NCBI GenBank assembly: GCA_015499995.1
Contig: JADNRV010000029.1
Span: forward strand, 340,648 to 404,647
Length of the DNA stretch: 64,000 bases
Direction: 5' to 3'
From: Flammula alnicola
Lineage: Eukaryota; Basidiomycota; Agaricomycetes; Agaricales; Strophariaceae
The position numbers and the translations under genes were made by a program. Positions 1-12,715 of this stretch are shown piece after piece; positions within the stretch are counted from its first letter, which is position 1; every line of letters starts with the position of its first letter. The notes below the pieces were generated by a model that ran no database searches, was not told the origin of the DNA, and worked only from the letters and a program-made list of their open reading frames with translations.

Positions 1-1400
1 GAGTTTCTGCGGCTTGTGTGGGCTCAGGCTCATGCACCGTCGCAATATTTCCCTGTCCTGCATCGGCCACTCTGGCTGAGCAGGCTTTTTTTCCGTCTTT
101 ACGCCGTCCTAACCCTAACCTTAGGATTAAGAAATTAGGTGGTATAAATTTAATATTGGTATAAAATGGGAGAACCGTATAAAATAAAAGGCTTTTTATT
201 GTTGGAAGAGGCTCCGAGTCCGGCCCGGCAACTCGCAGAATTGAAAGCCCAATCGCGATCACCAGTTGAACTTGTCCTGCACTCATCGGAACTTGTCGTC
301 ACTGGCACTTCCAGTCTCATTTACTTCCTTCTAGTGCTTGTCATATCCCCCACGAGCTCATGTTATACGAAACGAATGGAAAAAGGTCGAAACCTTTCCT
401 AAGAAAAGGTATGTAGGGATGTTATTCGCCTTTCAGAAGATTTCCTTCGACTCTTTCTTTTTCTGTTTTGTTTAGGACATTTCAGATATTCGCGAAACGC
501 GTCCCTTGGACTTCTCAATAATAGAACTTCTATTCTCGGGTTTTCATATCTCCTTGAACTAGTCCAGGATGTCTTAAACTGGGTCATCGATCAGATTGTC
601 GGCGTACCCTGCTCCAACGTTTTTTACTCCCTGCGTGCAAGAGCCTTGCAGACCACGTTGTACGGTCAGAGACGTGCATGCATCAAGTTCACAATTGATG
701 GCATCGCTTATCCATGGATTATCTGCGACGTATACTTAAGAACATTTGAGCTGTCATTCGACAGAGCAACATTTTGCGATCGTCCGAAAGTTGTTCCGAG
801 GTACTATGGGAAGCAAACCAAAAGGCAAGGGCATGTTTCACCAATGATTGAAGCTTATTGAAGCATCAACGATTGATTCACTATCTTGCCATAGATATTT
901 CTTCTGGATAGTGAAACGATATTACTGCGCATAGCCGGTGTCACCCAGGACTTCGCCTGATTGGCCACAATGATAGCCTACGAAAACTCGTTGAAAGCAC
1001 GACCATTCGAGATGCACTCGATCTCCTCATGACTCCAGATTGTGAGGTGTGTTCGCCTCATTGTGATTCGATCATAAATCCTGTCTGCGGAGCATTCTTC
1101 AGCCAATTAGATTCGTAGCGCTTCACGCTTAGGCGCCCACTAGAACATTTATGGTATTGATTTCATTCTCTGAGGAGGCCACATTGAGCTGATGATCTAT
1201 CTTAGCGGTCCCTCGATGTATTCTTGCGATTTCGCTCACGCAATTTCGGGCTCTGCATTGCACGATCATGACATGTCCAATGAACTTCATCGCCATGCCG
1301 CAAACATCCACCTTTACTCAGCTGTGCAATGACACGTTTTCACGTTATCTCTTGATCAGCAACATTCTGCCTGTCGCTTCGAAGTCGACAAAGCGAGGAA
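1..1400. other. Gene-poor left end
   Basis: No convincing gene is seen. Short open frames here lack family resemblance. A short CCCTAA-like tract at 109-120 is only about two units. From about 760 rightward the sequence matches, in inverted form, the stretch ending near 17,310, so the outer edge of the big inverted duplication lies here. Confidence 0.6.
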
Positions 1401-1406
1401 TTAGTG

Positions 1407-1414
1407 TATAAATA
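1407..1414 (+). promoter_or_regulatory. TATA box of TPR-A
   Basis: TATAAATA lies about 210 bases before the start codon of the TPR-A gene. A likely 5'UTR intron follows, with its donor at the AAG/GTAAGT near 1,500. The mirrored right-arm copy reads CATAAATA, so this element is altered there. Confidence 0.5.
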
Positions 1415-1622
1415 ACTTGACCTGCTGAGTCGATTGACCTCCCCGCTCAAGAATCTCCTCCGCCTTCTCCACACTGAACGCAAAGCCCACCGACCTAAGG
1501 TAAGTTGTTTGTCTCAGGCCTCTTGTTGGATTCCTTGATGCAATCGACCTCTAATCCAGCTGTGGACGGCCGAACGGTTTCAATTCTAATTCTAGATATT
1601 TCCTCGGGTCACATTCGACAAG

Positions 1623-2597
1623 ATGGGCGGAGTGATAGGGAGTCTGAAGGGTTTCATACGCAAAATTCTCGATTTCTTCTGGCCTCCTGATCCTTCGGAC
1701 GCGCCCTACAACGAAGCCAAGGCCGCATATGCGCAGTACCATACATCACGCCAAATATTAGACCTTGATATTTCCCTGAAGAACTTCCAGTTGGCCCTCG
1801 ACTTGCGTCGAAAAAACAACCACGAGAACCTCGCAGCCACCCTCATTAACTACGCAGTCGCCCTCTGGGCACACTATGAACAATGTGGTCGGCCAAGGGA
1901 CGAATTGGAGAGGGTAATCGAGCTGTACGAAGAGGCCAGAAACCTCTGGGCAAACGTCATGCCTCGGCCTTCTAGCTATCGTGTCCTTTTCGCCAATCTC
2001 GCCCAAGCATACCTCGATTCGTATCGCCTGACGAAATCTGCCAAAGAATTTGAGCAAATCCTCGTTCTTAACAAGGAACTCTCCGAGGACACCACTCTTC
2101 CCGAAAATCTCCGAAACAGCGCGCTCCTCGAGATGGGTATCGCGCGCTGGACACGCTGTGGCCTGGAGAAGACGACCGACCAGTTGGACGACGGAATTCT
2201 GAATCTCAAGACAGTTCTCACGTACGCCAACGACAACAACGACACTGCAATCCGCGCGAAGTGCCTCGTCAACTTGGGCTCCGCACATCAAATTCGCCAC
2301 CGGGAGGTTGGCAAGCAGTCGTCTGACGATTCGGATTTGTTGGCTGCAATGCAGTACAACCAAGAGGCACTGGAAGAACTCGCTGCGGACGACACCCTTC
2401 GTGGATCGTGTCTCTACAACTTGGCCATCCTGCTTGGCGAGAGATATGGGGTCAATAGGGAAGTGGCGGACTTGCAAGAGGCAGAGGGGCTTGCATTGGA
2501 GGCGCAGGAGCTAGTTCCTAGTGGAGAGCTTCGCGACAACATCGCGAAACTTCTTGAGGCCATAAAGCAGCGACAGCTGCGAAAGGATTCATGGTGA
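1623..2597 (+). CDS. TPR-like repeat protein (TPR-A)
   Basis: Single-exon protein of 324 residues built of helical repeats of TPR type. Visible units have the pattern A-x-x-Y-x-x-Y followed by aliphatic/aromatic positions, for example around residues 30-75, 95-150 and 205-290 (motif NLAQAYLDSYRLTKSAKEF near 125-145). There is no signal peptide or membrane segment. The N-terminal 20 residues are amphipathic and end in FFWPP. The repeats resemble those of basidiomycete NACHT-TPR proteins, but there is no NTPase domain. It forms a tandem pair with TPR-B, a diverged paralogue about 690 bases downstream; both appear to have a 5'UTR intron with the same kind of donor. The molecular role is unknown. 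TPR domains generally mediate protein-protein contacts. The ATG at 1,623 directly follows a plausible acceptor (CGACAAG). Confidence 0.75.
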   Translation: MGGVIGSLKGFIRKILDFFWPPDPSDAPYNEAKAAYAQYHTSRQILDLDISLKNFQLALDLRRKNNHENLAATLINYAVALWAHYEQCGRPRDELERVIELYEEARNLWANVMPRPSSYRVLFANLAQAYLDSYRLTKSAKEFEQILVLNKELSEDTTLPENLRNSALLEMGIARWTRCGLEKTTDQLDDGILNLKTVLTYANDNNDTAIRAKCLVNLGSAHQIRHREVGKQSSDDSDLLAAMQYNQEALEELAADDTLRGSCLYNLAILLGERYGVNREVADLQEAEGLALEAQELVPSGELRDNIAKLLEAIKQRQLRKDSW

Positions 2598-3096
2598 GAG
2601 TAGTGCGCCTGGAATGGTTGGCCCCTTCAAGCGGTATATGTTCTTTTACTCTTCTCAATTCCTTCTGTCGGATTTCAGATTTCAGATTTCTTGTTGATCT
2701 TTCAGTTCACTTCGCGCTTTCATTACTTCGATTTTTCTGATTTTCGCGTACCACTGCATACCAGTCTCAAACCAGTCTACATTACTTTGACATCTTCCCT
2801 TTCAAAGTCGCCTAGTGCTTTCGCTTATACACATCAGACAATTAAATTCTAGTATTGAATTCAGTTCTTGAGAGGTTGCGTTGTGTTCATGATCCTTTGG
2901 TGTCGAAAGAGTGCGCAACCCTCTCGTGCTACTTGAATCTCATTGGCCAGAGTCAACGGCATCACCCGGGCTGCAATATTCAATCCTCCTCGAGGCTTGC
3001 ACTGACACGTTTTTGATAAATGTTCCTTATGACCATCCCAGCCATTGTTATTACAGTGAAGCCCTTTGTGATTCCGAGTGGCACCATGTAAAAGCA
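2598..3096. other. Intergenic TPR-A to TPR-B
   Basis: This stretch holds the TPR-A 3' region and the TPR-B promoter. No further gene is visible. Its pyrimidine-rich portion (2,640-2,840) is mirrored at about 15,250-15,500. Confidence 0.5.
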
Positions 3097-3102
3097 TATA
3101 TA
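3097..3102 (+). promoter_or_regulatory. TATA-like box of TPR-B
   Basis: TATATA lies upstream of a probable 5'UTR intron (donor GTATGTTGTTTG near 3,162, acceptor CCCTAG at about 3,253-3,258). It is similarly placed in the mirrored right-arm copy. Confidence 0.35.
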
Positions 3103-3285
3103 GGAACATGGGTGGCACACTAGGTTTCCCTTTCTTCAAACTTATGAACCTCGCGAGTCGAAGGTATGTTGTTTGCTGAGTCTTGGACTGCCAGTGTCTT
3201 GCGCGTCTTCCCTGGTTCATCTTTTAATGATGCTAACAAGAGCTTGCGCAATCCCTAGGTGCATTCAGGATATACTTCCAAAGAG

Positions 3286-4248
3286 ATGCCACTGCCGACA
3301 GTCAAAAATCTCATACGCCCCATTCTCCTTCTCACCAATCGCTCTGAGGTATTCCACAACGAAGCCAAGATTGCACATATACGGTACCAATCATCAGGTC
3401 AATCCCAATACCTTGAAACCGCGCTTGGGAAGTACGAGTCGGCTCTGACCTCGAATCGGTCGAAGAACCGTGTGCAGCGCGCATCCGTCCTCTCTGACTA
3501 TGCCTTTGCGCTCTGGACACAGTATCAGCGGCTCGGGCAGCCAGAGGACCTGAACAAGATGATCGTGATGCAAGAAGAGGCCTTGGAACTCTGGGATGAT
3601 GCGGACACGATGCCTGAGGGCTACCCGCTCCTTATCCTCATGCTCGGGAATGCATACCTTGCCTCGTACCGGTCGACGCGGTCTGCGGTGGCCTTTGGGA
3701 AGGTCTTCGCGTTCTATAAGCGTGTTTCTGAAGGCGACGAAGACGACCTCCGGAACCAGGCACTCCTCGGGATGGGCATCGCGCTTTGGACGCGCTGCGA
3801 TCTGGAGCAGACGAGCGAGCGGTTGGACGACGCTATCGCCAATCTAGAGGCCGTGCTCGAGTTCACTGCCAATAAGATGGGCTATGATACTATGCGTGCG
3901 AGGTGTCTGATCCACTTGTCCAGCGCGTATAGGCTGAAATACATGGAGTCGGGCCTTCTCGTTAAGGACTTGTCGAGGGCTATTCAGTACGGATACACTC
4001 ACCTCCAAGTGCCCGTGGAGATGAAACCACCGCTGCGCGGAGAGCGGCTGTATAGTCTGGCTCGCCTGCTTCTGGAGAGGTATGACAGAACACGAGATGT
4101 GTCTGATTTGGAAGAGGTAGAGAGGCTTGCGTTGGAGGTGCATGCGTTGGACGTCCAAAGCGAAGAATTTTACGATTCTATTGTGGAACTTCAGCAGGCA
4201 GTTCACCACCGACGCGGAGCGCGCCAGAAAAGAAAATGCCCCAATTGA
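3286..4248 (+). CDS. TPR-like repeat protein (TPR-B)
   Basis: Protein of about 320 residues, a diverged paralogue of TPR-A with the same repeat layout (for example ALGKYESALTSNRSKN, LMLGNAYLASYRSTRSAVAF, LLGMGIALWTRCDLEQTSE). The start at 3,286 (MPLPTVKN) is preferred over an upstream non-ATG extension, because it aligns with the TPR-A start and follows the 5'UTR intron acceptor near 3,258. There is no enzymatic motif, signal peptide or membrane span. The C-terminus is basic. Its right-arm counterpart is destroyed by MITE insertions and a terminal frameshift, so this is the only open copy in the window. Function is unknown; protein-interaction scaffolding is an inference from the fold. Confidence 0.72.
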   Translation: MPLPTVKNLIRPILLLTNRSEVFHNEAKIAHIRYQSSGQSQYLETALGKYESALTSNRSKNRVQRASVLSDYAFALWTQYQRLGQPEDLNKMIVMQEEALELWDDADTMPEGYPLLILMLGNAYLASYRSTRSAVAFGKVFAFYKRVSEGDEDDLRNQALLGMGIALWTRCDLEQTSERLDDAIANLEAVLEFTANKMGYDTMRARCLIHLSSAYRLKYMESGLLVKDLSRAIQYGYTHLQVPVEMKPPLRGERLYSLARLLLERYDRTRDVSDLEEVERLALEVHALDVQSEEFYDSIVELQQAVHHRRGARQKRKCPN

Positions 4249-4565
4249 CGATTCTGCGTCGTATGAGTAGATAGATGCTCGCGATGAGCGGCATGAGCGG
4301 CTTCTCCGTCTACATGGGATATATATGTGCACTATTTTATTTTATTCTGTTGTCGCTTCTCCCTTTATGTAAAGGTTCTTTATGTAGAGCTATCAAAAAT
4401 AAATTAGCAATACGCCAAATATCCAACCAAAGAACTCGAGATTTGACCTGAGGCTGACAACAAAAAGTTCCCGGAGCTGCCAGTCTAAGTAGTACCTGTA
4501 GGAAATGGCACTGTATATATGAGTATCATCAACCACGAATGCCAGTAACAGCTTTGCTTGAAGCA

Positions 4566-6784
4566 CCTTATTGATACTACTCTCATTCAAGGCAATCTTA
4601 TGTGTTTGCAATAGAGAATCTTGCGACATGTACATGGACTGGCGGATTAGTAACTAAAGCCTTCGTAGGCCCTCTACCCGATCTGCTTTTTAGACTCCTC
4701 CCTCCTTGGGCAGTTTTTGGTTCCAGAGGTATGCCAGCCCGAGGTGCCAACGACGACGACGACAGAAGTCTTGCAGCTCACAGAGGAAGTATGCGAAGAT
4801 TGAGAGCTATCGACGGGCTTGCCGCAATAGGTCAACTGTGAGCACTGAGTCATATGAGCCGTTCTGTCGTCGGCCGTCGTCGCATGAACCCTTGCATCCT
4901 GAGGATACGCAGGCTCCCCCTTGCAATGGTCACCACTCCTGATCAACCGCGAACTCCTGACTAATCTACTAGTACTACGCTATGCCTCTCGACAGTTTTT
5001 GGTTTGATAATTCCTCGCGACCGGGGTAACTAGGACGACGACGACAGAGGCTCAAAGAGGAAGTATGCGAAGGCGAGAGCTATCGACGGGCTTGCCGCAA
5101 TAGGTCGGCTGTGAGCACTGAATCGTATGAGCCGTTCTGTCGTCAATCGTCGTCGCAAACCCTTGCATCCCAACATCCAGGATGCGCAGGCCCCCAGGCG
5201 AGGAACGTCTCGCGCCGCCAACTGCCAGTGGCCTACTACGAGCTACCGACATGCTACAGTAATCCGTCTCCCAGGAATTTTTGCGCGCCTTTGGTGGTTT
5301 GGTATGGCGTGGTACGGTGTGGTGTGGCGTGGACAACCCCGGCGGCGACCGAAGTCACCAGAGCCGTGGCAATAGCGATAGGTACTGGGTCGAAGGGTAG
5401 TGGTGTTTATCTTTGAAGTTGCCAAAGCAAAATCATGGAAGATCGACGTGCCCCACATTGGGTCACCCTATCGCCATGCACGGCTCTTTCGAGGCGTCGA
5501 GTCGCGGGAGAGACGGAGGGCGCTGAAGATGTTGCGTGAGTCGTGAAGGAGAGCATAGGTAAATAATAAATACCAAGACGGCGTCAGCCTCCGGCCCATA
5601 AGCAGTTGCTATGAGAGATGAGCCCAACCATGCCGTTGTCGAGCGTCCGAGGAGAAATGAACAGGATGCAAGATAATAGCTGGTGGTGCAAGGCGAGAGA
5701 TGAAAGCTCAAGAGCTCGAAGCCCAGTTGAAAGGTGAGATTGTGACGGCATGCCTAGCGTTGACCGGCGAGTGGGTGTCTAATGGGTGGCGAGTTACCGG
5801 TTAGTGGCCAAGAAGAAATTAATGACTCGACATGAAGCATACCATATCCACGAGTAAATCGATTACTTGTTTGCACTCGAGCACTCGATTGGCAGCGGCA
5901 GATGGTACAGATCAACCATGAATAGAGACAAAGAGTCTAGACCTAAGTGAAATTTGAATATCGCGAACGTATAATATATGAAGAGCGTTGACGTACGAGA
6001 GGAATATCGCCTAGGCGGGGTGGCTGACGTTGACCGATAACGGCGAGCACCAGCCATGCACATGTCGATCCGGTGGGAGAGACGAAGCTACAGCACCACA
6101 AATATCAAGATGATGCGCTAGCACAGCGCTTGTCGGTATAGCTAGTTTTAAAGTTCGAGTAAAGCTTATAAGACCTGAGAGAAGAAGTGGGAGATGATGG
6201 TGGTTTGAGAGCAAGAGAGACGAGGAGGAAGGGGAGGCTTTTATACGCCTGCGGAGTGGCTGACGACGATTCTAGAAATAACGGTCAGTTTCATAATAGT
6301 AGTCAGCCAATTTCAAAAACGACTGTGGGCGAGTCATGAATAACACAAATTGTGGGCAGGAGAAGCCCGATGTGTTGGAGAAAGGAGCGCCCAGGGCCGG
6401 GAGGGGCGATGGTGGGGTGTGGATACGATGTGGGTCGTACGGCGGCCTAGATCTGGGGTGCGCTCATTTTGCATTTCCTATCCAAGAATCCTCCAGAAAT
6501 AATACAAGGCAAATATCTCCTTTCTCCAGCGTCGCAGGTGTGGAAGTCGTTATCGATTAGACCGACGGCGTCTGAGTGGCGTTTGAGTTGATCATTCCTG
6601 GAGGCATCGCGCGGTTTGAACCATGGCTCAGCCACTCCGTGTCTCTGGCAAAAATACGGGCCTGGAAAGTCTCTAGGAGACTTAGCGTTGATGGAGCCGC
6701 TCTTCCAATGCGATGGAACAATGAAACTTAGGCGTGCATTGAGGCCTTTCAAGTTGAAGTTTCGCAATGGCTGCCTGCATCATA
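4566..6784 (-). repeat. Repeat R, copy 1
   Basis: A gene-poor repeat of about 2.1 kb, also present at about 9,697-11,838 and 26,235-28,380 in plus orientation. Common landmarks are a TATAAAAG box (here 6,238-6,245, minus), a short reading frame beginning ..CGAVASS, a GTCGTCGTC-rich stretch, and a shared conserved segment around 5,440-5,480. No transposase or reverse transcriptase is visible. In this copy the start codon of the short frame is changed from ATG to ATT. It may be a non-autonomous mobile element or a low-copy duplicated segment; clear TIRs were not found. Confidence 0.6.
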
Positions 6785-7258
6785 ACCACTCGGTGTCCTG
6801 GTGAGTGCAGGAGGTCAGCCCGTTGATAGCACTACTTAGGCTCGGTAAGTCGTTACTCACTGATATGGACTGCGGCCCGCCAGCTACAACTCTGCTTGGA
6901 CATCGTCGGGCGGCGCAAGTTGGATTATTATAAGCCCAAAGCCGACGATGGTCAGCCAGAGGAGGCACGTGAGTGCGACACGCTCACTGAGATTATCACT
7001 CAACGCGCCGTTGAGTACCATTGATTATAGTAGCCACCGCCAAGAAAGGGCGCAGCATGACGAGCAACGAAGATAGAATACCTCGAGTCCCAGATACCTT
7101 TCGAATGTCGAGAAGTCAATAAAAATCAGACAGGTGTTCAACCATCCCACTAGATGCCTTTAAATAAAGCCGAGCGTAAGGTATAACTAATGTTACATGA
7201 ATATACAAATGAGAAAGAAAACAAATAAAATAAGCAAACGAAAAGACCCAGAGAAAAA
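6785..7258. other. Spacer DNA before H2A
   Basis: This is the inner end of the left arm and the 3' region of H2A. No gene or obvious repeat is seen. Confidence 0.5.
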
Positions 7259-7860
<602 letters not shown>

Positions 7861-8166
7861 TATGTTGTGGTTGGGTGGTGGTGGTAGTGGTAGCGAAGAG
7901 CGTTGGTGATGGTGTTGGTGGGAATAACTGAAGGTCAGAGGATGTGTGGTCCCGTATTTATACCGGGCGCGACCAAACGATGGGCCATGGGAATCAACAA
8001 AGACGCGTTGAGCGCGTTTCGACCAAACAAGGACAAAGTCACGTGTAGATATATATACTAGAGGCCCCGTCAATGTGTTCACTCTTCCAACTTTCCTTCG
8101 CACCACCACCACCTCCAGCCCTTTCTGCCCCTCCCGTCCACATAATCACCTCACTCTTCACATCGA
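7861..8166. promoter_or_regulatory. Bidirectional H2A/H2B promoter
   Basis: This shared intergenic region has a TATA box for each side: TATAAATA on the minus strand at 7,955-7,962 for H2A and TATATATA near 8,050 for H2B. The nonamer CGACCAAAC occurs twice in the same orientation (7,970-7,978 and 8,020-8,028) and is a candidate shared histone regulatory element. That role is inferred from position and repetition only. Confidence 0.7.
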
Positions 8167-8825
<659 letters not shown>

Positions 8826-9696
8826 ATGGGGGTTGTGGACTCGTTTTCGCTTTCTGTTATCGTCTCTTCCATTTGTACATCATTGTATTCCAATTAATCT
8901 ATTTGTATTTCGCACCTCTTTGATTGACCTTTGAGCACGCACAGTTACCTTTGCCCTGAGCTTGATTTGAAGCTCCATCCCTCTCTTGCACGTCGACTTG
9001 TCTCGACACTCGTTGTCCATGACCTCAAGGCTATGAAGATGATCAAACCTTGTTCTATTGCAAAGGCTCGTTTCTAAGCTCCTTGTTGATCTCTAGGGCA
9101 CACTGACCTCTGCACCTTTGTTTTGACCCAACGTGTCCACAGCAGTACAAAGAACTCCTTTCTCGGCCTCGATCTCTCCGAGTTATCCTCGAACAACTCA
9201 GAACGGCGACCCTCCAAAGGCATGCAGCTGCATACCCGTTTGATATCGGTCATCCCCAGATCTCAACGTTCAACTATCACATACGTATACCCTCAGACAC
9301 CGCGTATGATCGACCTCAGGACGACCTGTGTCACGACAGCCTCTGGACCCAATTCTAGACCTCGACTTTGCAATATCCATCGACGCGCACACCCTTTATC
9401 TGAGCAACCATCCCGTCGACCAGAAGCCCAAGGTAATCGAGGCGTCCTCTCGACAGGATACCGGAAACAGTGGGTACATATCTTTGAATGAAGACGAACG
9501 AAACTGGAATAACTTTAATGCTGGCAGTGAAATACGGTTCCGGAAAAAGGAGGGAGGCTGGCGGGCGTGCTCATCGCATGAACGTGCCCAGCTCAGTGAC
9601 AATGCCTCGAGCTTTGCCTTCGTCTGGTCTCCTCTCGAGTCACATGTAAATGCCCGTACTCTTTTGCAGCTCAATTGCTCTGACGTATCCATTCGC
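8826..9696. other. Post-H2B spacer with a conserved coding-like fragment
   Basis: After the H2B 3' region, a coding-like segment on the plus strand spans about 9,328-9,690 (for example LDLDFAISIDAHTLYLSNHP and QKPKVIEASSR). A decayed relative is present at about 25,770-26,230, directly before repeat R copy 3, so this segment and R moved or were duplicated together. I do not recognise the family and there is no ATG in a convincing position. It is probably a gene relic. Confidence 0.4.
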
Positions 9697-11838
9697 AGGC
9701 AGCCATTGCGAGACTTCAACTTGAAAGGCATGCCTCAATGCACGCCCACAGTTTCGTTGTTCCATCGCATTGGAAGAGCAGCTCCAGCAACGCCAAGTCT
9801 CCTAGGGACTGTCCAGGCCCGTATTTTTGCCAGAGACACGGAGTGGCTCAGCCGTGGGGGAAACCGCGCGATACCTCCAGGCATGATCAACTCAAACGAC
9901 ATTCAGCGCCATCAATCTAATCGATAATGATTTCCACGCCCGTGACGCTGGAGTTGAAAGGAGACATTCGCCTTGTACTATTTCGCGCTCCTTTATCCAA
10001 CAAACCGGGGTTCCTCCTGCCCACAATTTGTGTTATTCGTGACTCGCCTACAGTCGTTTTTGAAGGTGGCTGACTACTGGCCGGGTATTATGAAACTGGC
10101 CGTTACTTCTAGAATCGTGGTCAGCCACTCCGCAGGTGTATAAAAGCCTCCCCTTCCTCCTCGTCTCTCTTGCTCTCAAACCACCACCATCTCCCACCTC
10201 TTGTCTCAAGTCTTATAAGCTTTACTCGAACTTTAAAGCTAACTACACTCGACGAGCTCTGTGCTAGCGCATCATCTTGATATGTGTGGTGCTGTAGCTT
10301 CGTCTCGTCTCTACCACCGCATCGACATGCGCATGGCTGGTGCTCGCCGTTATCGTTCAACTTCGGCCACCCCGCCTAGGCGATATTCCTCTCGTACGTT
10401 GACGCTCTTCATATACATACGTTCATGATATTCAAGTTTCACTTAGATCTAGACTCTTCGTCTCTGTCCATGGACGATCTGTACCATCTGTCGCTGCCAC
10501 TCGAGTGCTCGACTGCAAACAAATAATCGATTTACTGGTGGATATCGTACGTTTCATGTCGAGTCATTAATTTCTTCTTGGCCGCTAACCGGTAACTCGC
10601 CACCCATTAGATACCCACTCGCCGGTGCAACGCTACACATGTCGCCACAATCTCACCTTTCAACTAGGCTTCGAGATCTTGAGATTTCATCTCTCGCCTT
10701 GGACCACCAGCTATTATCTTGCATCCTGTTCATTTCTCCTCGGACGCTCGACAGCGGCATATTCGGGCTCATCTTTCATAGCAACTGCTTATGGGCCAGA
10801 GGCTGACGTCATCTCGGTATTTATTATCTACCTGTGCCCTTCTTCACGACTCACGCGACATCTCAAGCGCCCTCCGTCTCTCAAGTTCTTTCCCGCAACT
10901 TGACACCCCGAAAGAGCCTTGCATAGCGATAGGGTGACCCAATGTGGGGCACGTCGATCTTCCATGATTTTGCTTCGGCAACTTCAAAGATAAACACCAC
11001 TACCCTTCGACCCAGTACCTATCGCTATCGCCATGGCTCTGGTGACTTCGGTCGCCGCCGGAGTTGTCCACGCCATGCCACGTCATAGCAAACCGCCAAA
11101 AGCACGCAAAAACTCCTGGGAGACGGGTTACTGTAGATGTCGGTAGACCGTAGTAGGCCACTGGCAGTTGGCGGCGCGAGACGTTCCGCGCCTGGGGGGC
11201 CTGCGCATCCTGGATGTTGGGATGCAAGGGTCTGCGACGACGATTGACGACGGAACGGCTCATACGATTCGGTGCTCACAGCCGACCTATTGCGGGCCAG
11301 CCCGTCGATAGCTCTCGCCTTCGTATACTAAGTCCTCTTTGAGCGTCTGTCGTGGTCGTCCTAGTTACCCCGGTCGCGCGGGATTATCAAACCAACAGCT
11401 GTCGATAGGCGTATGTAGCGTAGTAGATTAGCTGGGAGTTTGCGGTTGATCAGGAGTGGTGACCATTGCAAGGGGGAGCCTGCGTATCCTCAGGGTGCAA
11501 GGGTTCACGCGACGACGGCCGACGACAGAACGGCTCATATGACTCAGTGCTCACAGTTGACCTATTGTGGCAAGCCCGTCGATAGCTCTCAATCTTCGCA
11601 TACTTCCTCTATGAGCTGCAAGCCTTCTGTCGTCGTCGTCGTCGGCACCTCGGGTTGGCATTACCTCTGGAACCAACAACTGCCCAAGGACGGAGGAGTC
11701 TGAAAAGAAGGTCGGGTAGAGGGCCTACGAAGGCTTTAGTTATCCGCCAGTCCATGTACACGTCGCAAGATTCTCTGTTGGAAACACGTAAGATTGCCTT
11801 GAATGAGAGTATCAGTAAGGTGCTTCACGGATAGGACC
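9697..11838 (+). repeat. Repeat R, copy 2
   Basis: Best preserved of three copies. It contains TATAAAAG at 10,139-10,146, followed about 140 bases later by a short two-exon reading frame (separate entry). Later landmarks are the segment CCCAATGTGGGGCACG near 10,938 and a GTCGTCGTC tract near 11,630. No transposon protein is visible. Confidence 0.6.
10282..10526 (+). CDS. Candidate small two-exon gene inside repeat R
   Basis: The exons 10282-10393 and 10447-10526, with a GTACGT..TTAG intron of 53 bases, join in frame to 63 codons: an arginine/serine-rich N-terminus (RRYRSTSATPPRRYSS) and a hydroxyl/leucine-rich C-terminus ending ECSTANK. A TATAAAAG box lies about 140 bases upstream. In copy R1 the ATG is ATT. 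In copy R3 the donor GT is AT and the frame is shifted. The open, spliced frame in only one of three copies could mean a decaying small gene or chance. I do not recognise the family. Confidence 0.3.
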
Positions 11839-12087
11839 GGCTCTCAAGTAAAGCTGTTACGGGCATTCGTCGTTGCCTACAGGTGAGCCAGCTCGAAACT
11901 CAGGTCAAACCTCGAGTTTTTTGGTTGGATATTTGGCGTGTTGCTACTTTATTTTTGGTAGCTCTACATGAAGACCCTTTATATAAAGGGAGAAGCGACA
12001 ACAGAATAAAATAAAATAGCGCATATATATCTCATGTAGATGGAGAAGTCGCTCATCGCCAGCATCTACTCAGACGACGCAGAATCG
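11839..12087. other. 3' flank of broken TPR-B copy
   Basis: This is the mirror of the 4,249-4,565 region downstream of TPR-B. No gene is visible. Confidence 0.4.
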
Positions 12088-12715
12088 TCAATTGGGCATT
12101 TTCTTTTCTGGCGCGCTCCGCGTCGGTGATGCCCTGTCTGCTGAAGTTCCACAATAGTCGGAATCGTAAAATCCTTCGCTTTGGACGTCCAATGCATGTA
12201 CCTCCAACGCAAGCCTCTCTACCTCTTCCAAATCAGACACATCCTGTGTTCTGTCATACCTCTCCAGAAGCGGGCGTGCCAGACTATACAGCCGCTCTCC
12301 GCGCAAGGGTGGCTTCATCTCCACGGGCACTTGGAGGTGAGTGCATCCGTACTGAATAGCCCTCGACAAGTCCTTAACGAGAAGGCCTGACTCCGTGTAT
12401 TTCAGCCTATATGCACTGGACAAATGGATCAGACACCTCGCGCGCATAGTGTCATAGCTCGTCTTGTTGGCGGTGAACTTGAGCACGGCCTCTAGATTGG
12501 CGATGGCGTCGTCCAACCGCTCGCTCGTCTGCTCCAGATCGCAGCGCGTCCAAAGCGCGATGCCCATCCCGAGGAGCGCCTGGTTCCGGAAGTCGTCTTC
12601 CTCGCCTTCAGAAACACGCTTATAGAGCGCGAAGACCTTCCTAAAGGCCGCCGCAGACCTCGTCGACCGGTACGAGGCAAGATATACATTTCCGAGCATG
12701 AGGATAAGGAGCGGG

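Larger units (their letters stand above)
760..6784 (+). repeat. Left arm of large inverted duplication
   Basis: This arm matches the reverse complement of about 9,697-17,310 in the same order: outer non-coding edge, TPR-A, TPR-B, then repeat R. The inner edge is sharp: the segment ending near 6,784 mirrors the one starting near 9,697. The outer edge is near 760, mirrored near 17,310. The arms differ by scattered substitutions and small indels, so this is an old duplication rather than a freshly homogenised palindrome. The ~2.9 kb spacer contains the H2A/H2B pair. Edges were read by eye and may be off by tens of bases. Confidence 0.85.

Noticed and set aside
106..124. CCCTAACCCTAACC-like telomere tract at the left end
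   Set aside because: Only about two units and not at a sequence end; too short to call a telomere.
3259..3285. N-terminal extension of TPR-B from 3,259
   Set aside because: It would begin with GTG directly at an intron acceptor; the ATG at 3,286 aligns with the TPR-A start.
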